Below are positions 26,426 through 34,894 of a DNA stretch of 64,000 nt, piece after piece. This stretch comes from WHTK01 sp965197795 (lineage in GTDB: Bacteria > Chloroflexota > Dehalococcoidia > DSTF01 > WHTK01). Positions within the stretch are counted from its first letter, which is position 1, and each line of letters begins with the position of its first letter. The stretch lies in NCBI GenBank assembly GCA_965197795.1, contig OZ240228.1, positions 2,480,001 to 2,544,000 of the forward strand, written 5' to 3'. The position numbers and the translations under genes were made by a program. The notes beneath the pieces were generated by a model, which made no database searches, was not told the DNA's origin, and was given only the letters and a program-made list of their open reading frames with translations.

Positions 26426-27360
26426 CGCGAAACGCCTCCCGCGGCGCCGCCGCCGGTGCGCCGCCGCAAATGGGCGAAGTGCGCGATCTCCTGGACCATG
26501 TTGCCATCGGTCGAAAGATGCAGCGCGTCGACGCCGTGCCGGGCGAACGTCCGCTCGATACGCTGGCGACGCTCCTCGACCAGCGCCTGAAAGCGCCTCT
26601 GGAAGCCCTGATCTCGCGTGTCGACGTAAACCTGCTGCCCGGTCTCGGCGTCCTCCAGCATCAACGGCCCGATCGGCGGGATATCCTCCTCGCGCGGGTC
26701 GGTCAGCCAGACCGCCAGCACTTCGTGGCGCTGCGCCAGCCGCGAAAACGGCGCCTCCCAGTTCTCCTCCGCGATGAAGTCCGACACGACGAAGATCAGC
26801 GATCGTCGCTGCAGCGTTTGGCCCGCGCGATCTAGAATCTGCTTCAGGTCCGTCACGCCCTTATGCTCGCCGCGGTCCGGACGCACCAGTTGGTGGATGA
26901 TGCGTAGCGTCTGCATCTGGCCGCCGCGGGGCGCCAGGACCTCGTCGACATCGTTCGAAAACAGGATGGCGCCCACCTTGTTGCCGTGCCGCGTCAGCAG
27001 CCGCGCCATGACGCCCGCGAAATCGATCACGAGGTCGCTCTTGCGCGAGCGCGCCGTGCCAAAATCCAGCGACGGAGACACGTCCAGCAGCAGCCAGGCG
27101 CTGATCTCGCGCTCCTCGATGTACTGGCGCACGTACGGCTCGCCCATGCGCGCCGTGACGTTCCAGTCCATGTAGCGCACGTCGTCTTCTGGTTGGTACT
27201 CGCGCACCTCGGACAGGTCGTAGCCATGACCCATGTACAGAGACCGATAGTTACCCTGCAGCAGCCCGTCCAGCCGCCGCACCACGTGCCAGTCCAGCCG
27301 CTTGAGCAGCGTTTCCGCGTCCTCTATGCGGCGCTCGGGCTTCGTCGCCAGGCTCGTCAA
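26422..27360 (-). CDS. DUF58 protein of the MoxR module
   Basis: A 312-residue protein with the DUF58 signature: YRSLYMGHGYDLSEVREYQPEDDVRYMDWNVTARMGEPYVRQY (around 40-82), then a VWA-like fold with LLLDVSPSLDFG near 92. The MIDAS serines are partly retained. DUF58 proteins partner with MoxR ATPases in an otherwise poorly understood chaperone or maturation system. It overlaps both neighbours by four bases (MoxR upstream, BatA-like downstream), so the three are made in fixed ratio. Confidence 0.9.
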   Translation of the reverse strand: MTSLATKPERRIEDAETLLKRLDWHVVRRLDGLLQGNYRSLYMGHGYDLSEVREYQPEDDVRYMDWNVTARMGEPYVRQYIEEREISAWLLLDVSPSLDFGTARSRKSDLVIDFAGVMARLLTRHGNKVGAILFSNDVDEVLAPRGGQMQTLRIIHQLVRPDRGEHKGVTDLKQILDRAGQTLQRRSLIFVVSDFIAEENWEAPFSRLAQRHEVLAVWLTDPREEDIPPIGPLMLEDAETGQQVYVDTRDQGFQRRFQALVEERRQRIERTFARHGVDALHLSTDGNMVQEIAHFAHLRRRTGGGAAGGVSR

Positions 27361-28400
27361 ACGGCCTCTCCGTTGCCGGCATGCCCCGCCGGCGTCAATC
27401 GCGGGTCATCCGTGAAAGGACGCGTCGGCCGCGGCACCGACTCGATCACGCGCTCGATCAGGTCGTCCGCGCTGACGCGGTCGGCCAGCGCTTCGTAAGA
27501 CAGGACGATGCGGTGGCGAATCACGTCCGGCCCCAGCTCAACGATATCGTGCGGCACCACGTAATCACGTCCGCGCGTTAGCGCCAGGGCCCGCGATGCC
27601 AGGATCAAGTTGATCGAGGCGCGTGGGCTGGCGCCGTAGGAGACGTAGCGAGCGATCTCGTTCAGGCCGTGCTGATCCGGACGGCGCGTCGCACCGACCA
27701 GTCTCACCGCGTATTCCATTAGCTCCGGGTCGACGTAGACGTTGTCCGCCTGCTGCTGCAGCGCCAGGAGCTCCTCCGTCGTCAGGATCCGCCGCGTCTC
27801 CGCCAGCTGGCCCGTCATACGCTGAACGATGGCCATCTCCTCGCGGTCGCTGGGATAGTCGACCAGCACCTTCAGCATGAAGCGGTCAACCTGCGCCTCC
27901 GGCAGCGCGTAAGTACCCTCCGTTTCGATCGGGTTCTGCGTCGCCAGCACCAGGAACGGCTCCGGCACCTTGTGGCTCTCGCGGCCCAAGGTTACCTGGT
28001 GCTCCTGCATCACCTCCAGCAACGCCGATTGCACCTTGGCCGGCGCGCGGTTGATCTCGTCCGCCAGCAGCAGATTGGTGAACACGGGCCCCAGCGACGT
28101 CGAGAAGTCTCCCGTCTTCTGGTTGTAGATTCGCGTTCCTACCAAGTCCGCGGGCACCAGGTCAGGCGTGAACTGAATCCGGTTGAACTCGCCGCCGACA
28201 ACCTGCGCCACGGTGCGGATCGCCATCGTCTTCGCCAGGCCGGGCACGCCTTCGACCAGGATGTGGCCACGCGCCAGCAGCGCCACAACGATGCGCTCCA
28301 GCAGCATCTCCTGTCCGACGATCACCTTCTTGATCTCGAACAGCATCTGCTCCAGGGGTGTCGTCGGTTCCTTCTCCGTCGTGTCGGATTGGCTAACCAT
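27357..28400 (-). CDS. MoxR-family AAA+ ATPase
   Basis: A 347-residue AAA+ ATPase that probably remodels or activates client proteins, with DUF58 and VWA partners encoded next to it. Walker A is the family variant EGVPGLAKT near residue 55, Walker B LLADEINRAPAK near 112, sensor 1 region LATQNPIE near 152, and the C-terminal lid follows, with RGRDYVVPHDI near 285. It leads the three-gene module moxR-DUF58-VWA; the upstream serine protease gene is 43 bases away and may be co-transcribed. Confidence 0.93.
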   Translation of the reverse strand: MVSQSDTTEKEPTTPLEQMLFEIKKVIVGQEMLLERIVVALLARGHILVEGVPGLAKTMAIRTVAQVVGGEFNRIQFTPDLVPADLVGTRIYNQKTGDFSTSLGPVFTNLLLADEINRAPAKVQSALLEVMQEHQVTLGRESHKVPEPFLVLATQNPIETEGTYALPEAQVDRFMLKVLVDYPSDREEMAIVQRMTGQLAETRRILTTEELLALQQQADNVYVDPELMEYAVRLVGATRRPDQHGLNEIARYVSYGASPRASINLILASRALALTRGRDYVVPHDIVELGPDVIRHRIVLSYEALADRVSADDLIERVIESVPRPTRPFTDDPRLTPAGHAGNGEAV

Positions 28401-28443
28401 GCTTGCTCCTTAGCTTGTCACAATCGTCGATTCGTCACCGGGA

Positions 28444-29226
28444 TCAGCCCAGCGGCGGTAACACGCCTCCCGCGGCCTCAATCGGCAAGGCGAATCCGAG
28501 CCCCACGAAGACGCGTTCTTTTGTCGGATTCACCAGGCCCGTGACGATGCCAACGACGCGGCCCGATAGGTCGACCAACGGTCCACCCGAATTACCGGGG
28601 TTCACCGGAGCGTCGAACTGGATCATGTTGGTCAGGATCTGCCCCGTCTCCTCCACCACGAAACTGCGTCCCGTGGCGCTGACCACCCCGGAACTCACGC
28701 TGCCCTCCAGCCCAAACGGCGCGCCGATCGCCATGACGCGGTCGCCGGGCCGAACGCCGCCCGACAGCACGGCCGGCGTCACGCTCTGCGGTATGAACTC
28801 AACGTTGAGGATCGCCAGGTCGCGGTCCGCCTGCTCTACGTCGACCGTCGCGACCTGGATGCTGCCGTCCCAGAAACGCACCGTAACGCGGTCCAAGCCC
28901 GCGACGACGTGATACGAGGTCAGGATGTTGCCGAACTCATCGATGACAATACCGGAGCCGTCGCCGTCGCCGCGATTGTTGGCGTCCCGCATCACCAGCA
29001 CCACCGAAGGACGCACCAGCGCGTACACCTCCGGCTCCAGTGGTGGCGTCGGCGTGATCTGCGAGATGCGCTCGTCGGCGAGCCGCTCTATGTCGGCGTC
29101 CGTGTAGCGGCCGGGCTGCGGCTCGACCTCCAGGTACGCGAGCACGGCGGCGACAGCCAGCAGCCCGCCGGCCAGGGCAGTGAGCGGAAATCGCGCCAGA
29201 TGGAGAAAACGCCTGAACATAAACAA
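28444..29226 (-). CDS. HtrA-type serine protease without PDZ domain
   Basis: A 260-residue secreted or membrane-anchored protease with a hydrophobic N-terminal segment (about 13-31). The trypsin-like triad is visible: His in LTSYHVV near residue 107, Asp in DRDLAIL near 137 and Ser in NPGNSGGPLVD near 215. HtrA/DegP proteins usually carry one or two PDZ domains after the protease; this one ends right after the domain, so it may be a minimal protease whose regulation differs. It degrades or trims misfolded envelope proteins by family precedent. Two ATGs (29226 and 29220) are possible starts. Confidence 0.9.
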   Translation of the reverse strand: MFMFRRFLHLARFPLTALAGGLLAVAAVLAYLEVEPQPGRYTDADIERLADERISQITPTPPLEPEVYALVRPSVVLVMRDANNRGDGDGSGIVIDEFGNILTSYHVVAGLDRVTVRFWDGSIQVATVDVEQADRDLAILNVEFIPQSVTPAVLSGGVRPGDRVMAIGAPFGLEGSVSSGVVSATGRSFVVEETGQILTNMIQFDAPVNPGNSGGPLVDLSGRVVGIVTGLVNPTKERVFVGLGFALPIEAAGGVLPPLG

Positions 29227-29317
29227 GGCGAAGCCGCCAGCTTCTCCTCATATGGTACCCGTTCACTCGTTGGCTTGGTAAAACAGCGATTAAATAAGCC
29301 CTAACCGTTGGGCCGTA

Positions 29318-29545
29318 CTAGGATGGCTGGCTATCGCGAGTTCGGCTATCGATCTCCTGGAACTCGGACGAGACGCTCGTGAAGAGGTCGACCACGTCCG
29401 TACCCAAAATGCTCAGGATGGAGACCGCGGCGAGCGCGAGCAGCATGACGATGATGCCGTACTCGACCAGCGTCTGGCCGTTCTCCCGGGTGAGCTGCCT
29501 CATCCGCTCGATTTGTTTGTTCAGGACGCCTGTTATCCGCGACAT
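29318..29545 (-). CDS. Flp-type pilin
   Basis: A 75-residue pilin precursor. After a basic leader the sequence GQTLVEYGIIVMLLALAAVSILSILG gives the characteristic Glu and Tyr at the start of the hydrophobic assembly helix of Flp/Tad pilins. Prepilin peptidase would cut before or near the leader/helix junction. No Tad secretion genes lie in the window, so the export machine must be encoded elsewhere or this is an orphan pilin. Confidence 0.9.
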   Translation of the reverse strand: MSRITGVLNKQIERMRQLTRENGQTLVEYGIIVMLLALAAVSILSILGTDVVDLFTSVSSEFQEIDSRTRDSQPS

Positions 29546-29687
29546 CTGACCACGTCCGATTCAGGTTATCGAGCGTCTCAGTCGATGAGCCCGCTTCTAT
29601 ACCGTTAGCTCGTCTGAGGAGACGTCCGCTGTTATTAGAATCGGAGTTGAAAACGGTTGCTGAAGGGCTGCTATTTGAGCTGACGGG

Positions 29688-29879
29688 TCAGTGCTGAACC
29701 TGCGATTCGCCTTCGCGCCGGCTCGCTTCGGCCTCGCACCAGGGACAGGGTTCGCCGTCGTACAGCTCGGAGTAGCGGCACTCCCCTTCCTCGGCGTGCG
29801 ACCACGACCGGTCCGGCATTGGCCCGTCGCGTGCAGTCAGCTGCTCGATAAGGTCCTGGTCTGCCAGATCAACCATCAC
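29688..29879 (-). CDS. Small Cys-rich protein
   Basis: A 63-residue acidic protein with SHAEEGECRYSELYDGEPCPWCEAEASR (around 27-54): three cysteines, including a CPWC motif, that could bind zinc. No family is recognised. The frame is supported by codon choice compared with the opposite strand, and by the similar small gene at 29937-30218. Confidence 0.5.
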   Translation of the reverse strand: MMVDLADQDLIEQLTARDGPMPDRSWSHAEEGECRYSELYDGEPCPWCEAEASRREGESQVQH

Positions 29880-29936
29880 GTCTGCCCGTCTGTCCGTCTG
29901 CGCCCCAGGGAGGTTACGGGGCCGAAGGGGGCCACC

Positions 29937-30218
29937 CTACGCGCTCTTCTCCACCGCGTACAGGCCGCACAGCCGGCAGACCAGCACCTGCGCTTCGCCG
30001 ACCGAGGCATCCTCGTCCAACTCAACGCCGACGACCTCGGTCCAGTCGTGCTGGCAGCCCGCCGCCTGCATGATCTTCGGCGGCTTCATCTGCTCCTGCG
30101 CCGCCGGAAAGTCTCGCGGTGGTAGCGCCCGCTCGGGCGGCGGTGTCTCGATCACGCAATCGCACTTCCAGTACGCGCCGCACTTGGGGCAGAGCTTTGC
30201 TTCCACGTCAATCATCAT
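29937..30218 (-). CDS. Small zinc-ribbon protein
   Basis: A 93-residue protein with four cysteine pairs or clusters: LCPKCGAYWKCDC at residues 8-20, a central GCQHDW and VLVCRLCGLY near the end. The layout suggests one or two zinc ribbons. The first start may be the second Met (MIDVEAKL). It lies in a run of short zinc-ribbon genes on the same strand. Role unknown. Confidence 0.68.
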   Translation of the reverse strand: MMIDVEAKLCPKCGAYWKCDCVIETPPPERALPPRDFPAAQEQMKPPKIMQAAGCQHDWTEVVGVELDEDASVGEAQVLVCRLCGLYAVEKSA

Positions 30219-30272
30219 ACCGGCGGCTTCAACCCCAACTCTGTTTCAGGGGTCACGAGAAGCTCCGCGCAT

Positions 30273-30383
30273 CTTCAGCAGGGTCCGGGGTATCCCCGGC
30301 TTTAGCAATCACCTCGGCCTGAATGCCGACGCGCCGCGCGCCCCTTCAGTGGGGTCCGGGGTATCCCCGGCTTTAGCAATCAC
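30273..30383. repeat. Two 40-bp direct repeats containing a hairpin
   Basis: Copies at 30273-30312 and 30344-30383 differ at two or three bases. Each holds CCGGGG-TAT-CCCCGG, able to form a hairpin, then GCTTTAGCAATCAC. The second copy overlaps the last bases of the methyltransferase gene at 30380, so the pair may serve as its transcription end. Confidence 0.85.
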
Positions 30384-31138
30384 GACCGGCGTGCGACGAC
30401 GATCATGCGCCGCGTCTCGATGCCGTACGGCTCGTCCTCGTAGCCACCGTACACGCCCTCGTAGACCAGCCCGGCCGCGTCGAGCATGCGCCGCACCTCG
30501 CGTAGCGTGTAGAGACGAATGTGGTGCCCGCCCACCTCACGGCTCGTGCCGTCCGGTGCGACCACCGTGAAGGAGACATGGTTGCGGCTCGTCTCCAGAT
30601 CCAGGCGGCGGTGCTCCAGGTACCGTGTGCCGTCCGCGTCCGTGTGGCTGTCCTCCGTCTCGTAGTTCGCGATAACCCAATCGCGGTTGAGCAGGTCCAA
30701 CAGCGCTACGCCGCCGGGCTTGAGCGCGCCGCGAATCGCCGCCAGCACGCACTCGTCCTCCGCCTCCGATTCGAGATAGCCGAACGAGCTGAACATATTG
30801 ATCACGGCTTCGAAGCGGTCGCTGAACGGTAGCTCGCGCATGTCCGCGTGTACCGTCTGCAGCGATACGCCAGCCTCGCGCGCCGCCTCGCGCGCGAGAT
30901 CGAGATACTCGCTGCTCAGGTCCAGCGCCGTCACTACGCAGCCCTGCCTGGCCAACTCCACCGCGTGGCGTCCCTGGCCGCAGCACAAGTCCAGCACCTC
31001 GGCCCCGGGCTGCAGGCCAAGCGTCCGAGCGACGAACCCGGCCTCCGTCTCAGCCCGTTGTCGTGAGAAGCTGGAGCCGTAAACGTCCAGGTAGTCCTGC
31101 CCAAAAAACGACTTGTACCAGGGCTCGCCGGACGTCAA
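30380..31138 (-). CDS. Class I SAM-dependent methyltransferase
   Basis: A 252-residue methyltransferase with the Rossmann motifs in order: EVLDLCCGQGRHAVELA near residue 46 (motif I), VTALDLSSEYLDLA near 68, VHADMRELPF near 95 and LKPGGVALLDLLN near 138. The C-terminal part has YTLREVRRMLDAAGL, common in small-molecule methyltransferases. Substrate unknown. The start is TTG at 31138 with GGAGGTGATC upstream. A partial copy of this start region lies at 31231-31264. Confidence 0.88.
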   Translation of the reverse strand: MTSGEPWYKSFFGQDYLDVYGSSFSRQRAETEAGFVARTLGLQPGAEVLDLCCGQGRHAVELARQGCVVTALDLSSEYLDLAREAAREAGVSLQTVHADMRELPFSDRFEAVINMFSSFGYLESEAEDECVLAAIRGALKPGGVALLDLLNRDWVIANYETEDSHTDADGTRYLEHRRLDLETSRNHVSFTVVAPDGTSREVGGHHIRLYTLREVRRMLDAAGLVYEGVYGGYEDEPYGIETRRMIVVARRS

Positions 31139-31431
<293 letters not shown>

Positions 31432-32184
31432 GTGCTGAATCTGGCTGGCAGAGGCGCCATCGTTGCGGGCACGCGGCGCGTCGGCGCCACCGTCGTCGAA
31501 CGCCTCGCCCGCGAGGACGTCAGGGTCGCGATCCTCTACCGCAACTCCCGCGTCGAGGCCGAACGGCTGGCGAAGGCATCCGACGGCGTCCCACTGCGCG
31601 CCGACCTCACGGACGAAGCCTCGGTTCAAACCGCCGTCGCGGCAGCCAAACGGGAACTCGGCGACGTTTCGTTCTGCATCAACCTCGCCGCCGACTACCC
31701 CCGCGCCGCCTTCGACGATCTGGATGCGGCCGCCTGGGACGCCGGCATCGCCTCGGCCAGGGCCAGCTTCCTGCTCGCACTGCACGCCTCGCGCGCCATG
31801 ATCGAGAATCCAGGCCCAACCCGCGGCCACCTCATCTTCTTCGGCGACTGGGCCGCCGAGGAGACACCCTACGAGGACTACCTTCCATACCTAACCGGCA
31901 AGGCAGCGACCCATTTCTTGACGCGCGGCTTCGCGCTCGAGTTGGCCTCGCGCGGTATCCTCGTAAACGGCATCCTGCCGGGCCCGACGGAGCGCCCGCC
32001 CGACATGTCGAAGGCCGGCTGGCAGAAGGCCCTGGACCAGACGCCGCTACGGCGCGAGTCCTCCGCCGAAGACATCGCAGAGCTCGTCGTCACCCTCCTG
32101 CGCCTCGAAACCATGACCGGCGAGAACCTGCGCGTCGACGCCGGACGCCACATCTCCGGTACCGCTCGGCGGTCCAAGGGCTAA
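31432..32184 (+). CDS. SDR oxidoreductase, pteridine-reductase-like
   Basis: A 250-residue short-chain dehydrogenase/reductase. It has AGTRRVGATVVERLA near residue 12, the Arg-containing cofactor loop of NADPH-dependent pteridine reductases, INLAADY near 80, and the catalytic tyrosine-lysine pair in PYLTGKAATHF near 143-147. A serine usually found two strands earlier is replaced in FFGDWAAE. The next genes encode 6-carboxytetrahydropterin synthase and QueC, so a role in pterin or deazaguanine chemistry is a fair inference. The start is GTG 31432. The gene is 11 bases from queD. Confidence 0.8.
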   Translation: MLNLAGRGAIVAGTRRVGATVVERLAREDVRVAILYRNSRVEAERLAKASDGVPLRADLTDEASVQTAVAAAKRELGDVSFCINLAADYPRAAFDDLDAAAWDAGIASARASFLLALHASRAMIENPGPTRGHLIFFGDWAAEETPYEDYLPYLTGKAATHFLTRGFALELASRGILVNGILPGPTERPPDMSKAGWQKALDQTPLRRESSAEDIAELVVTLLRLETMTGENLRVDAGRHISGTARRSKG

Positions 32185-32195
32185 GGAGAGGCCTC

Positions 32196-32615
32196 ATGCA
32201 ACGCTATCAGGTCACCAAGGTCATCGAGTTCTCATACGGCCACCGCCTGCTCAACCACGATGGCAAGTGCCGCTACCTGCACGGCCACAACGGCATGGTC
32301 GAAATCGACCTCGGCGCCGAAGCGCTCGACAGCATGGGCATGGTGATCGATTTCTCCCGCGTCAGCGAGGTCGTCAAGACCTGGATCGACGCCAACCTGG
32401 ACCACCGCATGCTGCTGCGACACGACGACCCCATGACGCCGGTCCTGCAGCAGGCCGGCGAGCCCGTCTTCACCATGGACGAAAACCCCACGGCCGAGAA
32501 CATCGCCCGGCTGATCTGGGGCGCCGCCCGGCACGCCGGCCTGCAGGTCGCCGAGGTGCGCCTCTGGGAGACCGCGACCAGCCGGGCTGCCTACCGCGGC
32601 GAAGCGTTGGAGTAA
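32196..32615 (+). CDS. queD: 6-carboxytetrahydropterin synthase (QueD family)
   Basis: Converts dihydroneopterin triphosphate to 6-carboxytetrahydropterin, the first committed step to 7-deazaguanines such as queuosine. The 139-residue protein has the zinc histidines in FSYGHRLL (His 16) and LHGHNG (His 29, His 31), the catalytic cysteine in GKCRYLHGH, and the substrate-binding glutamate region DENPTAENIARLIW. AAGGAGAGG precedes the ATG. The stop overlaps the queC ATG by one base. Animal-type PTPS chemistry cannot be excluded, but the queC neighbour argues for the deazaguanine route. Confidence 0.92.
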   Translation: MQRYQVTKVIEFSYGHRLLNHDGKCRYLHGHNGMVEIDLGAEALDSMGMVIDFSRVSEVVKTWIDANLDHRMLLRHDDPMTPVLQQAGEPVFTMDENPTAENIARLIWGAARHAGLQVAEVRLWETATSRAAYRGEALE

Positions 32616-33274
32616 TGCCCCGCGTCGCCGTCCTCGCCAGCGGCGGGCTCGACAGCGCCGTTTTGCTGGCCGACCTCGCCGCCGAGAACACCGTCTTCCC
32701 GATCTACGTCGCCGCCGGGCTCGCCTGGGAAACACGCGAGCAGGACGCCCTGCGCGCCTATCTCGACGCCATCGCCGGCGACAATCTGCGATCGCTGACG
32801 ATCCTCGAGATGCCGTTGCGCGGCCTCTACGGTGAGCACTGGAGCGTCACCGGCGACGCCCCCGGCTACGACCAGCCGGACGAGGCCGTCTACATCCCCG
32901 GCCGCAACGTCCTGCTCATCGGCGTCACGGCGGTCTGGTGCGCCCTCAACGACGTCGGCGCGATCGCCATCGGCTCGCTCGACGCTAACCCGTTCCCGGA
33001 CGCCACGCCGGCCTTTTTCGAGGACTACGGCCGGCTGCTCAGCGGAGCCCTCGACCACCGGCTCGAGGTCATCGCTCCCTACCGGCAGCAGCACAAGTCG
33101 CAGATCATCGCCCGCTTCCCCGAGCTGCCACTACACCTGACGCTGACCTGCATGGCGCCCGTCGAGCAAGATGGCGTGATCCTGCACTGCGGCAACTGCA
33201 ACAAATGCCGCGAGCGCCAGGAAGCCTTCGCGCCAGCCGGAGTACCGGACCGCACACCCTACCTGCCGTCCTGA
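32615..33274 (+). CDS. queC: 7-cyano-7-deazaguanine synthase (QueC family)
   Basis: Uses ATP and ammonia to turn 7-carboxy-7-deazaguanine into preQ0. The 219-residue protein starts with the PP-loop LASGGLDSAVLL (residues 7-18), has YIPGRNVLLI near 92, and ends with four zinc cysteines spread over LTCMAPV and HCGNCNKCRERQEAF. queE and folE are not in the window, so the rest of the pathway is elsewhere. The product could supply tRNA queuosine or DNA modification; nothing here decides between them. Confidence 0.93.
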   Translation: MPRVAVLASGGLDSAVLLADLAAENTVFPIYVAAGLAWETREQDALRAYLDAIAGDNLRSLTILEMPLRGLYGEHWSVTGDAPGYDQPDEAVYIPGRNVLLIGVTAVWCALNDVGAIAIGSLDANPFPDATPAFFEDYGRLLSGALDHRLEVIAPYRQQHKSQIIARFPELPLHLTLTCMAPVEQDGVILHCGNCNKCRERQEAFAPAGVPDRTPYLPS

Positions 33275-33585
33275 GGCGCCCGTCACGTAGCAATAGCCCT
33301 GGGTGTGTTTATCTGTCGTCCGGAGGCGCCAGCCGAAGAACCCAAGCGCCCCAAGGTCGCCAGCGGAACCCTGCTCGATACGAAAACTCACCGAGAAACG
33401 GATGGTCCAGTCTTCTCAAACGAACCGCTGTGATCCTTCGGCTCTCGCCTCAGGATGACAAACACGGGCTGAGGGATAGGACCTCGGCGGTCACGACGGC
33501 GGCTGATTTCCCAACTGTCCGTGGCTGAACCTAACGCGTAGTTAACTCGCGGCAGCCTACGCCGTCATGCAATGACTACAATGAC
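33275..33585. other. Intergenic stretch without a gene
   Basis: No convincing coding frame. It holds imperfect repeats of CCTGAGGCG../CGGAGGCGCCAGCCGAAG type (33270-33290, 33319-33340) and an inverted relative (CTTCGGCTCTCGCCTCAGGATG at 33437-33458) of dispersed repeats seen elsewhere in the window. Confidence 0.6.
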
Positions 33586-33661
33586 TGGCGCCCCGGGAGG
33601 GATTCGAACCCCCGACGCGCGGCTTAGGACGCCGCCGCTCTATCCCCTGAGCTACCGAGGC
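33586..33661 (-). tRNA. tRNA-Arg (CCU)
   Basis: Complete cloverleaf on the minus strand: acceptor GCCTCGG pairing with CCGGGGC, D-arm with AGCTCAGGGGATAGAGC, anticodon stem GCGGC/GCCGC with loop GTCCTAA (anticodon CCT), T-loop TTCGAAT, and an encoded CCA end. Reads AGG codons. Confidence 0.95.
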
Positions 33662-33813
33662 GTGGCCTCAATGTAGCACGTCGCAACACTACGTCCGCCC
33701 TCGTGCGCGCCTTCACGCCATCCTGAGCCTGTCGAAGGACGCACCGCTTCGTCGTTTGACAATGTCACCATGCGGCGACAGGCGCTGGTTCTGATACGGC
33801 CCGAAAATGAAGA

Positions 33814-33836
33814 AGCGCCTCCCGAAAGAGACGCCC
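33814..33836 (-). terminator. Terminator after the amidohydrolase gene
   Basis: On the minus strand GGCGTCTC...GAGGCGC forms a seven-to-eight-pair stem (one G-T pair) and is followed by TTCTTCATTTTC. Confidence 0.6.
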
Positions 33837-33874
33837 CGTGAGTCCGGCGGCAGCCTGTGCCGGCACGCAGTGCC

Positions 33875-34783
33875 TCACTCGGCGCCGAGGAGGCCCGCGG
33901 CGTTGTGCTGCGTCATCGTCTTGACCTGCGCTTCGCTGAAGCCCGCGTCCAGCAGCTTGTCGATGAATATCTCGAAGCCCTCCTGCAGGCCCGGGTTCGT
34001 CGTCTGTCCCAGGTCCGTCGCCACGATCGTGCTGGACGGCCCGACTTCCTTGATGTTGTTCAGCGTCTCTTCCCAGGTGCACTTGTCGGTGTGCGGCGTC
34101 GTGAAAACGCGCTCGAAGAACACGTCGTACTGCTGCAGCTTCTTCTGCTCGTCCACCGTCATGTGCGTTGTGGGGAACTCGGGATGCGTGATGTTGATGC
34201 GCTGCACGCCGGCCTGCTTCGCGGCCTTGATCACCGGCTCCAGCTCGCTCGGGTTGATGTGACCCGTCGCCATCACCATGTCGTACTTCGCGATGACCTC
34301 CAGACACTGCTGCATCTCCGGCAGCACCTTGCCATGGCCGTCCGTCACGGTCAGGTACGCGCCCGCGATGCCCGCCGCTCGCAGCTCCCGCGCGATGCTC
34401 ATCCAGTACGGCAGCTTGCTCTCGTCCAACTGTCCCGCGACGTTGGCCTGCTCGTTCATCGAGTCACAGGTCGGCAACCAGCAAACCTTGGCGCCAAGGC
34501 GCGCGGCGATGTCGATCGCCGTTGCGTTAAGCCCGCCCACCGGGTTGTTCAGGGCGATGGCGCCGTAGAAGTTCGTCCCTGGGTACAGCTCTTTGATCAG
34601 CGTCGCCCGGTCCGCCGTCACCGCGTGGTGCGACTTCAACACGATGCCGCCGAACTTGCGCTCCTGCGCCAGTTGAGCCAGCTGGATGTCGTTGAACTTG
34701 CGTGGCAGAAGGTCAGGCCCCGAGTGCACGTGCGTGTCGAACGTGCCCTCTAACAGACCGCGAATCATCTCTTTGTCAGCCAT
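33875..34783 (-). CDS. Amidohydrolase-like protein (DUF6282 type)
   Basis: A 302-residue TIM-barrel hydrolase relative. The metal motif is FDTHVHSGPD near residue 14, further likely ligands are LKSHHAV near 49, ATGHINPSE near 170, ITHPEFP near 196, and a late acidic residue in IVATDLGQTTNP near 254. The family is often found in aromatic-acid catabolic gene sets, but no reaction has been assigned that I know of. It opens a run of enzyme genes that includes ligJ and a dihydroxyphthalate decarboxylase homologue, so a hydrolytic or decarboxylating step on a carboxylic acid is possible. Confidence 0.8.
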   Translation of the reverse strand: MADKEMIRGLLEGTFDTHVHSGPDLLPRKFNDIQLAQLAQERKFGGIVLKSHHAVTADRATLIKELYPGTNFYGAIALNNPVGGLNATAIDIAARLGAKVCWLPTCDSMNEQANVAGQLDESKLPYWMSIARELRAAGIAGAYLTVTDGHGKVLPEMQQCLEVIAKYDMVMATGHINPSELEPVIKAAKQAGVQRINITHPEFPTTHMTVDEQKKLQQYDVFFERVFTTPHTDKCTWEETLNNIKEVGPSSTIVATDLGQTTNPGLQEGFEIFIDKLLDAGFSEAQVKTMTQHNAAGLLGAE

Positions 34784-34884
34784 CGTCGTCCTCCTCTAAG
34801 TCGGGACGAGCATAGCACCGGCCGCGTGCTCCGTCACAGCCTATCGCTGGAGTCAGCACGTCCCGAGCTGCCGTATCTGCGGCG

Positions 34885-34890
34885 TATACT
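34885..34890 (+). promoter_or_regulatory. -10 box giving a leaderless start
   Basis: TATACT ends four bases before the ATG at 34895. Transcription would begin at or within the first codons (ATGATG), and no Shine-Dalgarno is present. Confidence 0.55.
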
Positions 34891-34894
34891 CGCG

